A program made the translations under genes and the position numbers. 64,000 nt of DNA from an uncultured Alistipes sp. (GTDB lineage: Bacteria; Bacteroidota; Bacteroidia; Bacteroidales; Rikenellaceae). Below are positions 18,982-27,427 of the stretch, piece by piece (the first letter of the stretch is position 1; every line of letters begins with the position of its first letter). The notes below the pieces were generated by a model. That model was not told the origin of the DNA, made no database searches, and saw only the letters and a list, made by a program, of their open reading frames with translations. The DNA lies in the NCBI GenBank assembly GCA_900541585.1, contig UQKD01000005.1:62001-126000 (forward strand), in the 5' to 3' direction.

Positions 18982-20430
18982 ATGACGCTGCCTGCGAAAT
19001 TCGTGGAACGGGTCCTGCGCGACCTCGGTGAGACGGAGGGCGCGGCCCTCTGCGCGGCGCTCGACGCGGAGCCGCCGGTGTCGGTGCGGCTGAACCCGGC
19101 GAAGACCGGAACGGATACGGCTTCCGCCGGACCTGATACCGGGTTTTCTGCTCTGGAGGCCATTGGACTTCCCGCTTCGGAGACCGCCGGGCTTTCCGCT
19201 TTGGAGATCGCCGGGCGCGTGCCGTGGAACCGCGACGGGCGTTACCTCGCCGTGCGCCCGCCCTTCACGCTCGATCCCGATTTCCATGCCGGAGCCTACT
19301 ACGTCCAGGAGGCTTCGTCGCAGTTCGTGGGGCACCTGCTCGCTGCGGTCCGTACCGAAGGGGCGCGTATCCTCGACCTGTGTGCGGCTCCGGGCGGCAA
19401 GACGACGCTCTATGCGTCGCTGGCCGGACCCGACGGGCTGGTCGTCGCCAACGAGATCGACCGCCGCCGCGCCTCGGTGCTGGCGGACAACGTGCGCAAG
19501 TGGGGCACGGGCAACGTGGCCGTCACGACCTGCGAGCCGCGTGCGCTGGGCGATTTCGAGGCGTGGTTCGACGTGGTGGCCGTCGATGCCCCCTGCTCGG
19601 GCGAGGGGATGTTCCGCAAGGACCCCGACGCCCGCGGCGAGTGGAGCGAAGGCAACGTGAGACAATGCGCCGTGCGGCAGGACGAAATCCTGCGCGAGGC
19701 GTGGCGGGCGCTGCGGCCGGGCGGCACGCTCGTGTACAGCACCTGCACGTTCAACCGCGACGAGGACGAAGGTGCGCTGGAGCGGATGGCGGCGTGGGCC
19801 GGCGACGAGATCGCCGAGTCGGAAGAAACGGCTGTGGAAGATGCGTGGGGCATCGTCTGCGGTCGTGTCGGAGCGTTCCGTACGTTCCGGTTCTATCCCC
19901 ACCGGACCTGCGGCGAAGGGTTCTTCGCCGCCGTGGCCCGCAAGTCGTTCGACACCGGGGGCCGCGTGCGTACGCCGAAGGCGCGTCGCACGGTATTTGC
20001 GGCCGTGGACCGGAAGACCGCCGGCGAACTGGCCCGCTGGGTGCGGGACCCCGACGGGATGCGCTTCGCCGCGGTGGCCGACACCTGCTATGCGTGGTAC
20101 GCCGCGCAGACGGATGCGGTCCGCCTGCTCTCCGGGGCGCTGCCCGTGATCTATTCGGGCGTGGCGCTGGGGCAGGTCTTCAAGGGCGTGTTGAAACCCG
20201 ATCCCGCGCTGGCCTTTTTCGACGGACTCTGCCGCGGGGCGTTGCCCGTTGCAGAGCTGGACGAAGCGGAGGCGCTGCGCTTCCTGCGCCGGCAGGACGT
20301 CGCCGCCGGGGGACTGGCCGAGGGGATGAACCTCGTGTGCTCGCGGGGACATGCGCTGGGATTCGCCAAGCGGATCGGCGCACGGGTGAATAACCTCTAT
20401 CCCAACTCATTGCGAATTATAAAACGATAG
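18982..20430 (+). CDS. RsmF/NSUN-family rRNA m5C methyltransferase
   Basis: 482 aa. N-terminal RNA-binding part, then the SAM-dependent Rossmann core: LDLCAAPGGKTTLYASL (motif I), VDAPCSGEGMFRKD (motif IV Cys) and YSTCTFNRDEDEGAL (motif VI Cys), the two-cysteine signature of m5C enzymes. The C-terminal PUA-like extension resembles E. coli RsmF, which modifies C1407 of 16S rRNA; target assignment is by resemblance. Residues 54-77, between the N-terminal part and the core, are encoded by three tandem 24-bp units (19141-19212) absent from family consensus, so a local expansion has occurred. It is in an operon between the kinase and the MerR-like gene (2-base gap). Confidence 0.92.
   Translation: MTLPAKFVERVLRDLGETEGAALCAALDAEPPVSVRLNPAKTGTDTASAGPDTGFSALEAIGLPASETAGLSALEIAGRVPWNRDGRYLAVRPPFTLDPDFHAGAYYVQEASSQFVGHLLAAVRTEGARILDLCAAPGGKTTLYASLAGPDGLVVANEIDRRRASVLADNVRKWGTGNVAVTTCEPRALGDFEAWFDVVAVDAPCSGEGMFRKDPDARGEWSEGNVRQCAVRQDEILREAWRALRPGGTLVYSTCTFNRDEDEGALERMAAWAGDEIAESEETAVEDAWGIVCGRVGAFRTFRFYPHRTCGEGFFAAVARKSFDTGGRVRTPKARRTVFAAVDRKTAGELARWVRDPDGMRFAAVADTCYAWYAAQTDAVRLLSGALPVIYSGVALGQVFKGVLKPDPALAFFDGLCRGALPVAELDEAEALRFLRRQDVAAGGLAEGMNLVCSRGHALGFAKRIGARVNNLYPNSLRIIKR
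19141..19212 (+). repeat. Three tandem 24-bp repeats inside the rsmF-like gene
   Basis: Three in-frame 24-bp units encode GFSALEAI, GLPASETA and GLSALEIA. They are diverged but aligned (G-[LF]-[SP]-A-x-E-x-[AI]). The insert sits between domains, so the frame is preserved. Confidence 0.7.
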
Positions 20431-20432
20431 AT

Positions 20433-21023
20433 ATGGCCGATAAACTTTTTTATTCGATGGGCGAGGTGGCCGAGATGTTCGACGTCAATACGTCGCTGAT
20501 CCGCCATTGGGAGTCGCAGTTCAGCATTCTCCGCCCCAAGCGCAACAAGAAAGGCAACCGCCTCTTCTCGCCGGAGGACGTCGAGAATCTCAAGATGATC
20601 TACCACTTGGTCAAGGAGCGCGGCATGACGCTCGAAGGGGCCAAGAAGGCGCTCCGGAAAGCGCCCTCCGAGAGCGGTGTGGACCGTGACGCCGAGCTGA
20701 TGGAGCGGTTGCAGCGTATCCGCGCCCTGCTGGTCGAGGTCCGTGAGGACCTGAAAGCCGGGGAGGGTGAGATCGTGGCGGCTTCGGATGCCGATATGGC
20801 CGATGCCGATGCTTCCGCCGCTGCCGCCGCTGAAACGCCCGTGCGCCGCCGCCGGGCCAAGGCCGTGGTGAAGATCGCCGAGCCGTCGGACGCCGCCGGG
20901 GACGCTGCCGGGGATGCCGCCGCGCAGCCTGCCGTCAAACGCACCGTCCGCAAGCCCCGCCGCAAGAAGGAGGAGGTCGAAAACAAGGAGCTGTTCGCCT
21001 TCTACGAGCAGTCGTTGTTTTAG
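20433..21023 (+). CDS. MerR-family transcriptional regulator with basic tail
   Basis: 196 aa. A MerR-type winged helix is at residues 5-72 (YSMGEVAEMFDVNTSLIRHWE, quoted in part, then LRPKRNKKGNRLFSPEDVENL). After a short coiled segment (70-110), the C-terminal third is low-complexity, Ala/Asp-rich with basic clusters (RRRRAK, RKPRRKKEE). Metal- or drug-binding Cys of classical MerR proteins are absent. It starts 2 bases after the rsmF-like stop, so it belongs to that operon. Family members of this shape are common in Bacteroidetes, with unknown targets. Confidence 0.88.
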   Translation: MADKLFYSMGEVAEMFDVNTSLIRHWESQFSILRPKRNKKGNRLFSPEDVENLKMIYHLVKERGMTLEGAKKALRKAPSESGVDRDAELMERLQRIRALLVEVREDLKAGEGEIVAASDADMADADASAAAAAETPVRRRRAKAVVKIAEPSDAAGDAAGDAAAQPAVKRTVRKPRRKKEEVENKELFAFYEQSLF

Positions 21024-21074
21024 GGATTGTTCGTAAAGACGCTCCCGATCCGTGGGGGTATTATGTCGCGAAGC

Positions 21075-21305
21075 GGCGTTTAAGATTCCGCATTATCGTT
21101 CGGAGCGGAAACGGACCGGCTTGAGCCCCGAGTGCCCGGAGCGGAAGGCTGTAAAGGCCTGATCTTACTGCGCCCGCTCAACGAGGGGCGTGGGCCGGTC
21201 CCGCGGAGAACGACATGCGGATGGTTTTGGACACCTTTTGCCCCCAAAAGGTGTGAAAAGAGGACCGCGGTGTACCGCGATGAAAAACGATATAAATTAT
21301 ACGTT
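21075..21305. repeat. Intergenic element, copy B of a dispersed repeat
   Basis: Same block order as copy A: GTTTAAGA (21078-21085), TTGAG-CCCCGAGTGC (21121-21135), a TTAC-GCCC block, and a GAAAAACGAT/ATAAA end directly before the next ATG. It carries a 10-bp perfect hairpin (21231-21240 with 21245-21254, CCCC loop) and a CGCGGT/ACCGCG hairpin after it. Confidence 0.4.
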
Positions 21306-22091
21306 ATGACTATCAAACAGATAACCGATGTCATCGAACGCTTTGCCCCGCTTGAATGGCAGGAATCGTATGACAATGCGGGACTTATCGTCGGCCGCCC
21401 CGACGACGAGGTGCACAAGGCCCTGCTGGCCGTGGACGTTACGGAGGAGGTGCTGGACGAGGCCGAAGCCGAAGGGTGCGATCTGGTGATCACGCACCAT
21501 CCGATCGTCTTCCGCGCGCTCAAGCGGTTCAATTCGGCCGATCCCGTCGAGCGGTGCGTCGAGCGGGCCATCCGCAGCCGGATCGCGCTCTACGCCTGCC
21601 ACACCAACCTCGACAGCGCCCCCGGGGGCATGAGCTGGCGGCTGGCCGAAATGCTGGGCGTGGGGAACCTCCGGGTCCTCCAGCCTTCGGAGGCCGGGGA
21701 CGGCGCGGGGTTCGGCGCCGTGGGCGAATTGCCGGAAATGGTTGATACCTTGGAATTTATGCGGATCATTCAACGGCGGCTTGAGGTAAGCGTCGTACGG
21801 TACAGTGACATAGCCACATCCGAGGTGCGCCGCGTGGCGGTCTGCACCGGGGCCGGGGCCTCGCTGATCGGCGAAGCACGCCGCGCCGGGGCCGACATCT
21901 ACATCACCGCCGACATGAAGTACAACGACTTCATGACGCCCGATAAGGCCCTCACAGTAGCGGATATAGGCCATTTCGAAAGCGAATATTGCGCAATTCA
22001 ATTAATATTTGATATTTTATCGAAAAATTTATGTACCTTTGCGGTTCGCAAGAGTGAACGCTCGCGCAATCCGGTAAACTATCTGGTTTAA
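21306..22091 (+). CDS. Nif3-like dinuclear metal centre protein
   Basis: 261 aa, the short Nif3/YbgI form without the central insert. Metal ligands are visible in DLVITHHPIVF (two His), HTNLDSA (His, Asp) and the C-terminal DIGHFESE (His, Glu). The family forms hexameric toroids and has been linked to GTP cyclohydrolase-like folds and metal handling, but its reaction is not established. The start is ATG 21306 (MTIKQITDVIERF); the upstream in-frame extension runs through the intergenic repeat and is rejected. The promoter of the next gene lies inside its 3' end. Confidence 0.93.
   Translation: MTIKQITDVIERFAPLEWQESYDNAGLIVGRPDDEVHKALLAVDVTEEVLDEAEAEGCDLVITHHPIVFRALKRFNSADPVERCVERAIRSRIALYACHTNLDSAPGGMSWRLAEMLGVGNLRVLQPSEAGDGAGFGAVGELPEMVDTLEFMRIIQRRLEVSVVRYSDIATSEVRRVAVCTGAGASLIGEARRAGADIYITADMKYNDFMTPDKALTVADIGHFESEYCAIQLIFDILSKNLCTFAVRKSERSRNPVNYLV
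22008..22041 (+). promoter_or_regulatory. Promoter of the zinc-ribbon gene, inside the Nif3-like gene
   Basis: TTTG (22008-22011), 22 bases, TACCTTTG (22034-22041). It lies within the last 85 bases of the Nif3-like coding region. Confidence 0.6.
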
Positions 22092-22113
22092 GTCTAAACT
22101 ATAAAGACAATAT

Positions 22114-22875
22114 ATGGCAACGCAAAAGAAGACGGCCGACGTCGATTATTCGATGCAGGAGAAGATCATGGCGCTCTATGAGCTGCAGAAGATCGACAGC
22201 AAAATCGACGAAATCAACAAGGTGAAAGGTGAACTGCCTCTCGAGGTTCAGGATCTCGAGGATGAGATGGCCGGGATGAAAACCCGCATCGAACACATCA
22301 ACGCCGAGATCGAGGAGCTGAATACGCTGACCAAGCAGCGCAAGCGCGAGGTGGACCAGGCTAAAATCATGATCGGCAACTACAAGGAGCAGCAGAACAA
22401 CGTGCGCAACAACCGCGAGTTCGACGCCATCACCAAGGAGATCGAGTATCAGGAACTCGAAATCGAGCTGGCCGAGAAGCGCCTGAAGGAGTATTCCGCC
22501 GGCGTGAAGGCCAAGAAACTCCAGCTGGAGGAGGCCGAGAACCTCTCCACGGAGCGCGCTGCCGATCTCGCGGCCAAAAAGGCCGAACTGGAGGGCATCG
22601 AGGCCGAGACGGCTCCGCTGGTGGCGGAATACGCCGTGCAGGGCGAGCGCGTCAAGGAGAAGATCGACGAACGCCTGCTGTCGGCTTACGACCGCATCCG
22701 CCGCAACGTCCGCAACGGACTGGCGGTGGTGACCGTCAAGCGCGACGCCTGCGGGGGCTGCTTCAACCGCATCCCGCCCCAGCGTCAGGTGGACATCCGC
22801 CAGGGCAAGAAGATCATTATCTGCGAATACTGCGGACGCATTCTCGTCGCCGATCCCGACGAAGCGCAGGAATAG
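22114..22875 (+). CDS. Coiled-coil protein with C-terminal C4 zinc ribbon
   Basis: 253 aa. Residues about 12-195 are one long helical coiled coil rich in Glu, Lys and Leu. The C-terminus has a C4-type zinc ribbon (DACGGCFNRIPPQ and IICEYCGRIL), the DUF164 arrangement. Similar proteins (for example CT398 of Chlamydia) bind RNA polymerase sigma-54 or flagellar/secretion partners; in Bacteroidetes the role is not known. It has its own promoter inside the upstream gene and a strong terminator downstream. Confidence 0.92.
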   Translation: MATQKKTADVDYSMQEKIMALYELQKIDSKIDEINKVKGELPLEVQDLEDEMAGMKTRIEHINAEIEELNTLTKQRKREVDQAKIMIGNYKEQQNNVRNNREFDAITKEIEYQELEIELAEKRLKEYSAGVKAKKLQLEEAENLSTERAADLAAKKAELEGIEAETAPLVAEYAVQGERVKEKIDERLLSAYDRIRRNVRNGLAVVTVKRDACGGCFNRIPPQRQVDIRQGKKIIICEYCGRILVADPDEAQE

Positions 22876-22887
22876 AGACGATACGAA

Positions 22888-22933
22888 CAGCGAAAAGGCT
22901 CCCGGATTTTCCGGGAGCCTTTTCGCTGTTTTT
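22888..22933 (+). terminator. Terminator after the zinc-ribbon gene
   Basis: A long perfect stem (CAGCGAAAAGGCTCCCGG and its complement, 18 bp) with a TTTT-type loop region, followed by TTTTT. Confidence 0.93.
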
Positions 22934-22954
22934 AAATATTTTCGTAAATGCGGA

Positions 22955-22974
22955 AATGTTAATTTATTAACATT
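22955..22974. promoter_or_regulatory. Rex-like operator upstream of nadE-rnf
   Basis: A 20-bp perfect palindrome (arms AATGTTAAT / ATTAACATT, centre TT). Its core TGTTAA-N4-TTAACA is the Rex consensus core; only the outermost T/A pair differs. It sits 7 bases before the -33 element of the nadE promoter. A NADH-responsive repressor here would tie NAD synthesis and Rnf to redox state. Confidence 0.55.
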
Positions 22975-22981
22975 GAAAATC

Positions 22982-23013
22982 TTTCCGACTTTTGCAAATA
23001 ATCCTTAACTTTG
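22982..23013 (+). promoter_or_regulatory. Promoter of the nadE-rseC-rnf operon
   Basis: TTTC (22982-22985), 20 bases, TAACTTTG (23006-23013). The -7 box overlaps a 12-bp palindrome (ACTTTG/CAAAGT, 23008-23019). Confidence 0.6.
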
Positions 23014-23046
23014 CAAAGTCGTAATTTCCGGACTTAAATTACTCGC

Positions 23047-24627
23047 ATGAAAATAGCCATAGCTCAGCTGAATTACACGATCGGAGACGTGGACGGCAAT
23101 GCCTCGAAGATCATCGACTCCATTCACAAAGCGAAATCGCAGTGCGCCGATCTGGTGATTTTTGCCGAGCAGGCCGTGAGCGGAACCCCTGCCTTCGACC
23201 TGCTGCGTAAGACGACCTTCCTCGAACTCTGCGAGGACGCCCTGGTCGAAATCGCCTCCTGCTGCGACGGCATCGCCGCCATCGTCGGTCTTCCGATCCT
23301 CACGGCGGACGGCACGATCAGCGCCGCGGCGCTGATCCAGGACCGCAAGGTGCTGCGTTACATCGGCAAGAAATACATCACGGCGCGTCGTGAAATGGGT
23401 TTCCTGGTTCCGTCGAAAGGCTATGAATACGCCACGATCAAGGGCCACAAATGCGCGATCATCGTGGGCGACGATTTGAGCCGCGAGCGTGACTTCGACC
23501 AGTCGGTCGAGACGGTCATTTCGATTAACGCCCGCAAATACGGCAAGGGAACCATGACCTACCGCTACGAGATGATGCGCAACCTGGCTTTCGTCGAGAG
23601 CAAGAACCTCGTGCTGGTCAATCAGGTGGGCGGTTCGACCGATATCGTTTACGACGGTACGTCGGGCGCGCTGAACAGCCGCGGAGAACTGGTGCTGATG
23701 ATGAAGAATTTCGAGGAGGATTTCCGGATTTTCGACACCGACGCCGAAGCGGTGCCGATCACGATCCCCTCGACCTACAACGACCGCACGCGCCTGGTCT
23801 ACGAGGCGGCCCGCTGCGGACTGCGGGATTTCTTCCGCAAGAACGGCTACCGGAAGGCCTCGATCGGCCTTTCGGGCGGCATCGACTCGGCCGTGGTGGC
23901 CTCGATCGCCGCCGATGCGCTGGGGGCGGAGAATGTCCGCGCGCTGCTGATGCCCTCGCCCTTCTCGTCCCACGAGTCGGTGGAGGACGCCAAGGAGCTG
24001 GCGCGCAACCTCGGCATCGAATACAACGTCATTCCGATCTCGGAAATCTATACCAGCGTGGTGAACACCCTCAAGCCGGTCATCGGCGGCACGGAGTTCG
24101 ACGCCACGGAGGAGAATATCCAGACGCGCATCCGCACGGTGCTGCTGATGGCCCTCCAGAACAAGACGGACTACATCCTGCTGAACTCCTCGAACAAGAG
24201 CGAGAACGCGCTGGGTCTCTGCACCCTGTACGGCGACACGGCGGGCGCTTTCAGCCCCACGGGCGACCTCTACAAGAGCGAAATGTACGACGTGGCACGC
24301 TATATCAACCGGACGCAGGGCAACCCGATTCCCGAAAGCATCCTGACCAAGGAACCTTCGTCGGAACTGCATCCCGGGCAGAAGGACAGCGACATTCTGC
24401 CGCCCTACGAGGTGGTGGACGCCATCCTGTTCCGCATGATCGAGGAGGGGCAGCACCGCGAGGAGATCGTCAATGCGGGCTTCGACTCGGAGGTGGTGGA
24501 GAAGATCCACGCCATGATCATGCGCAACGAGAAGAAACGTTACCAGTTCCCGCCCGTGCTGCGGCTCTCGTCGTGCACGTTCGGACACGAGCGGCTGATG
24601 CCCCTCACCAATAAATACGGAGATTAG
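23047..24627 (+). CDS. nadE: NAD+ synthase with a degenerate glutaminase domain
   Basis: 526 aa. N-terminal nitrilase-type amidase domain (1 to about 250) and C-terminal ammonia-using NAD synthetase. The synthetase P-loop SGGIDS is intact (residues 276-281), as are the NSSNKSE and GDTAGAFSP blocks. In the amidase, Glu41 (FAEQAVSG) and Lys108/109 (IGKKYIT) match the catalytic Glu and Lys, but the nucleophilic Cys of the ICEDLW-type motif is Gly141 here (IIVGDDLSRE). The domain therefore should not hydrolyse glutamine, and the enzyme would use free ammonia unless another protein supplies it. It is first in an operon with rseC and rnfBCDGEA. A Rex-like palindrome precedes the promoter. Confidence 0.93.
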   Translation: MKIAIAQLNYTIGDVDGNASKIIDSIHKAKSQCADLVIFAEQAVSGTPAFDLLRKTTFLELCEDALVEIASCCDGIAAIVGLPILTADGTISAAALIQDRKVLRYIGKKYITARREMGFLVPSKGYEYATIKGHKCAIIVGDDLSRERDFDQSVETVISINARKYGKGTMTYRYEMMRNLAFVESKNLVLVNQVGGSTDIVYDGTSGALNSRGELVLMMKNFEEDFRIFDTDAEAVPITIPSTYNDRTRLVYEAARCGLRDFFRKNGYRKASIGLSGGIDSAVVASIAADALGAENVRALLMPSPFSSHESVEDAKELARNLGIEYNVIPISEIYTSVVNTLKPVIGGTEFDATEENIQTRIRTVLLMALQNKTDYILLNSSNKSENALGLCTLYGDTAGAFSPTGDLYKSEMYDVARYINRTQGNPIPESILTKEPSSELHPGQKDSDILPPYEVVDAILFRMIEEGQHREEIVNAGFDSEVVEKIHAMIMRNEKKRYQFPPVLRLSSCTFGHERLMPLTNKYGD

Positions 24628-24630
24628 GGC

Positions 24631-25050
24631 GTGGCGGATTTGATCGAACACAGCGGCGTGGTGGAACGTACGGAGCGCGACACGGTCTATGTGCGGATCA
24701 CCTCCCGGAGCGCCTGCGGAACCTGCAAGGCCCGCCAGGCGTGCGGCCTGGCCGAGGCGCAGGACAAGATCGTCGCCGTGGCGACCCCCGAGGCCGGGCA
24801 GTATGCCGTCGGCGGGGAGGTGATGGTCGGCGTGCGGCGGAGTGCCGGCGTACGCGCCGTCGTGCTGGCGTATGTCGGTGCGCTGGCCGTCCTGCTGGCC
24901 GTTCTGGCCGGGACGATCGCCGTCGCCGGGTGGAGCGAAGGTGCGGGCGCCCTCGCCGCTATTGCGGGCGTGGGCGTTTATTATTTCGTGCTGTGGCTCT
25001 TCCGGCGGAAAATCGAACACACAATTCAATTTACAATAACAAAAATCTGA
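24631..25050 (+). CDS. rseC: RseC/SoxR-reducing system family protein
   Basis: 139 aa. A hydrophilic N-terminus with four cysteines in a CxxC-type cluster (SACGTCKARQACG, residues about 28-39) is followed by two membrane helices (about 76-98 and 103-123). RseC/RsxC-linked proteins accompany Rnf complexes and are thought to help electron transfer or complex maturation. The start is GTG 24631, 3 bases after the nadE stop; no ATG gives a complete Cys cluster. Its stop overlaps the rnfB start (TGATG, 25048-25052). Confidence 0.88.
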   Translation: MADLIEHSGVVERTERDTVYVRITSRSACGTCKARQACGLAEAQDKIVAVATPEAGQYAVGGEVMVGVRRSAGVRAVVLAYVGALAVLLAVLAGTIAVAGWSEGAGALAAIAGVGVYYFVLWLFRRKIEHTIQFTITKI

Positions 25051-26045
25051 TGGAAGTATTACTTTACACGATCCTGACGCTGTGTGCGCTGGGAGTGCTC
25101 TCGGCGGTAATCCTCTATTTCGTGGCGCAGAAGTTCCGCGTCGAGGAGGACCCGCGGATCGACGAGGTGGAGAAGATGCTCCCCGGGGCCAACTGCGGCG
25201 GCTGCGGATTCGCCGGATGCCGGGGACTGGCCGATGCGCTCGTGAAGCGTGACGACATCTCGGCGCTCTTCTGCCCCGTGGGCGGCGGCGAGACGATGAA
25301 GTCCGTGGCCGCGTACCTCGGAAAAGCCGCTGCCGAAAAGCAGCCCGAGGTGGCGACCGTCCGCTGCGGCGGCACGTGCGAGAAGCGTCCCCGCACCAAC
25401 GAGTACAACGGGGCCAAGTCGTGTGCCGTGGCTGCGTCGCTCTACGTGGGCGAGACGGGCTGCGCGTTCGGCTGTCTCGGCTTCGGCGACTGCGTTGCGG
25501 TCTGCACCTTCGACGCTATTCACATCAACCCGGAAACGGGGCTTCCGGAGGTCGACGCCGACAAGTGCACGGCCTGCGGCGCCTGCGTGAAGGCGTGTCC
25601 GAAAATGATCATCGAATTGCGGAAGAAATGGCCCAAGAACCGCGCGGTCTACGTGTCGTGCGTGTCGAAGGATAAGGGAGCCGTGGTGATGAAGGCCTGC
25701 AAGGCAGGGTGTATCGGCTGCGGCAAGTGTGTGAAAGTATGCGCTTTCGACGCCATCACCGTGGAGAACAACCTCGCCTACATCGACCCGCAGAAGTGCA
25801 AACTCTGCCGCAAGTGTGTGAACGAATGTCCCACGGGAGCCATCCGGCTCGTCGGCATGGACCCGCTGCCCAAAGCCCCGAAGGCCGCTCCGGCAGCCCC
25901 CGCCGCTCCGAAGGCCGAAGCGGCTCCGAAAACTGAATCCGCACCCGCCGCTCCGAAGGCCGAATCCGTTCCGGCTCCCGCTGCGCCGAAGGCCGAAACG
26001 GCTCCCAAGGCCGAAGCCACGCCTGCTGCTAACAAAGAATCGTAA
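25050..26045 (+). CDS. rnfB: Rnf complex subunit RnfB
   Basis: 331 aa. N-terminal membrane helix (residues 3-25), a 4Fe-4S domain with NCGGCGFAGCRG, then two ferredoxin-type cluster regions (CTACGACVKACP and CIGCGKCVKVCA / CKLCRKCVNECP) that receive electrons from ferredoxin. The last 60 residues are a Lys/Ala/Pro/Glu-rich tail of repeating APKAE/APAAPK units, a disordered linker-like extension longer than in most RnfB proteins. The gene overlaps the rseC stop by one base (TGATG). The complex couples reduced ferredoxin oxidation to NAD+ reduction and Na+ or H+ export. Confidence 0.95.
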   Translation: MEVLLYTILTLCALGVLSAVILYFVAQKFRVEEDPRIDEVEKMLPGANCGGCGFAGCRGLADALVKRDDISALFCPVGGGETMKSVAAYLGKAAAEKQPEVATVRCGGTCEKRPRTNEYNGAKSCAVAASLYVGETGCAFGCLGFGDCVAVCTFDAIHINPETGLPEVDADKCTACGACVKACPKMIIELRKKWPKNRAVYVSCVSKDKGAVVMKACKAGCIGCGKCVKVCAFDAITVENNLAYIDPQKCKLCRKCVNECPTGAIRLVGMDPLPKAPKAAPAAPAAPKAEAAPKTESAPAAPKAESVPAPAAPKAETAPKAEATPAANKES

Positions 26046-26061
26046 AAAAGGAATTCCAACT

Positions 26062-27408
26062 ATGAAGACATTTCCAATGGGCGGAGTCCATCCGTCGGAA
26101 AATAAGCTGAGCTGCGCCAAGCCGATCGAGGTACTGCCGCTGCCCGACGTGGTGACGATTCCCCTCGCACAGCACATCGGTGCCCCGGCAGTAGCCAAGG
26201 TCGCCAAAGGCGACAAGGTGCTCACGGGCCAGCTCATCGCCGAAGCCGGCAGTTTCATGTCGGCCAACATTCACTCCCCGGTGTCGGGTACGGTGACGGC
26301 TGTCGATATGGCCGTCAACGGCCAGGGTCTGCGCCAGATGATGATCACCATCAAGCGCGAGGGCGACGACTGGGTCGAGGGCATCGACCGTTCGGACGCG
26401 CTGGTGAAGGTCTGCCCCTTCTCGGCGCAGGAGATCATCGCCAAGATCAAGGACGCCGGCATCGTCGGCATGGGCGGCGCGACGTTCCCCACGCACGTGA
26501 AACTTTCGGTGCCTCCCGGAAAGAAGGCCGAAGTCGTCATCATCAACGGTGTGGAGTGCGAGCCGTACCTCACTTCCGACCACCGCACGATGCTGGAGCA
26601 CGGCGAGGAGCTGGTGATGGGCGTCACGATCCTGATGAAGGCTGTGGGCGTCGGGAAGGCGTGCATCGGTATCGAGAACAACAAGCCCGACGCCATTGCG
26701 CACCTTCGGCGGATCGTGGCCGGGTATTCGGGCATCGAGGTCGTGCCTCTGAAGGTGATGTATCCGCAGGGCGGTGAGAAACAGCTGATCGCGGCCGTCA
26801 CGGGACGTCAGGTCCCGCCTCCGCCCGCACTGCCGATCGACGTGGGAGCCGTGGTGTGCAACGCCTCGACGGCATTGGCGGTCTACCAGGCCGTGCTGAA
26901 GAACAAACCGCTGATCGAGCGCGTGGTGACCGTCACCGGCAAGAGCGTGAAGGAGCCGAAGAACCTGCTGACCCGTATGGGGACGCCGGTCTCGGCGCTG
27001 CTGGAGGCCGCGGGAGGCCTTCCCGAGGATGCCGGCAAGGTGATCAACGGCGGTCCGATGATGGGCCGGGCGATGGTCAACCTCGACTCGCCCGTGACGA
27101 AGGGCTGCTCGGGAATCACCGTCATGTCGGGCCGCGACGCACAGCGCCGCGAGGCGACGCAGTGCATCAAGTGCGCCAAGTGCGTCTCCGCCTGCCCGAT
27201 GGGACTGGAACCCTATTACCTCTCGAAGATGACCCAGAAGAAGGGCTGGGACGAACTGGAAACGCTGATGATCACCTCGTGCATCGAGTGCGGCTGCTGC
27301 CAGTCGACGTGTCCGGCCTATCTGCCGCTGCTGGACTGGGTGCGCCTCGGCAAGCAGACCGTGATGGGCCTGATCCGCGCACGAGCCGCCGCAGCACCTA
27401 AAAAGTAA
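26062..27408 (+). CDS. rnfC: Rnf complex subunit RnfC
   Basis: 448 aa, the peripheral NADH/FMN-binding subunit. It has the RnfC N-terminal barrel-like domain (MGGVHPSENK), the Complex I 51-kDa-like nucleotide site (GMGGATFPTHVKL, about residues 138-150), an SLBB domain, and two 4Fe-4S clusters near the C-terminus (CIKCAKCVSACP and CIECGCCQSTCP). It takes electrons from the RnfB chain and reduces NAD+. It lies 16 bases after rnfB and 19 before rnfD, in canonical order. Confidence 0.97.
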   Translation: MKTFPMGGVHPSENKLSCAKPIEVLPLPDVVTIPLAQHIGAPAVAKVAKGDKVLTGQLIAEAGSFMSANIHSPVSGTVTAVDMAVNGQGLRQMMITIKREGDDWVEGIDRSDALVKVCPFSAQEIIAKIKDAGIVGMGGATFPTHVKLSVPPGKKAEVVIINGVECEPYLTSDHRTMLEHGEELVMGVTILMKAVGVGKACIGIENNKPDAIAHLRRIVAGYSGIEVVPLKVMYPQGGEKQLIAAVTGRQVPPPPALPIDVGAVVCNASTALAVYQAVLKNKPLIERVVTVTGKSVKEPKNLLTRMGTPVSALLEAAGGLPEDAGKVINGGPMMGRAMVNLDSPVTKGCSGITVMSGRDAQRREATQCIKCAKCVSACPMGLEPYYLSKMTQKKGWDELETLMITSCIECGCCQSTCPAYLPLLDWVRLGKQTVMGLIRARAAAAPKK

Positions 27409-27427
27409 ATGAAAAAACAGTATAGAT

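Noticed and set aside
19141..19212. Frameshift in the rsmF-like gene
   Set aside because: The unusual segment is an in-frame multiple of 24 bases and motifs on both sides are intact.
21132..21305. Upstream extension of the Nif3-like protein
   Set aside because: It translates the intergenic repeat; family N-termini begin at the ATG at 21306.
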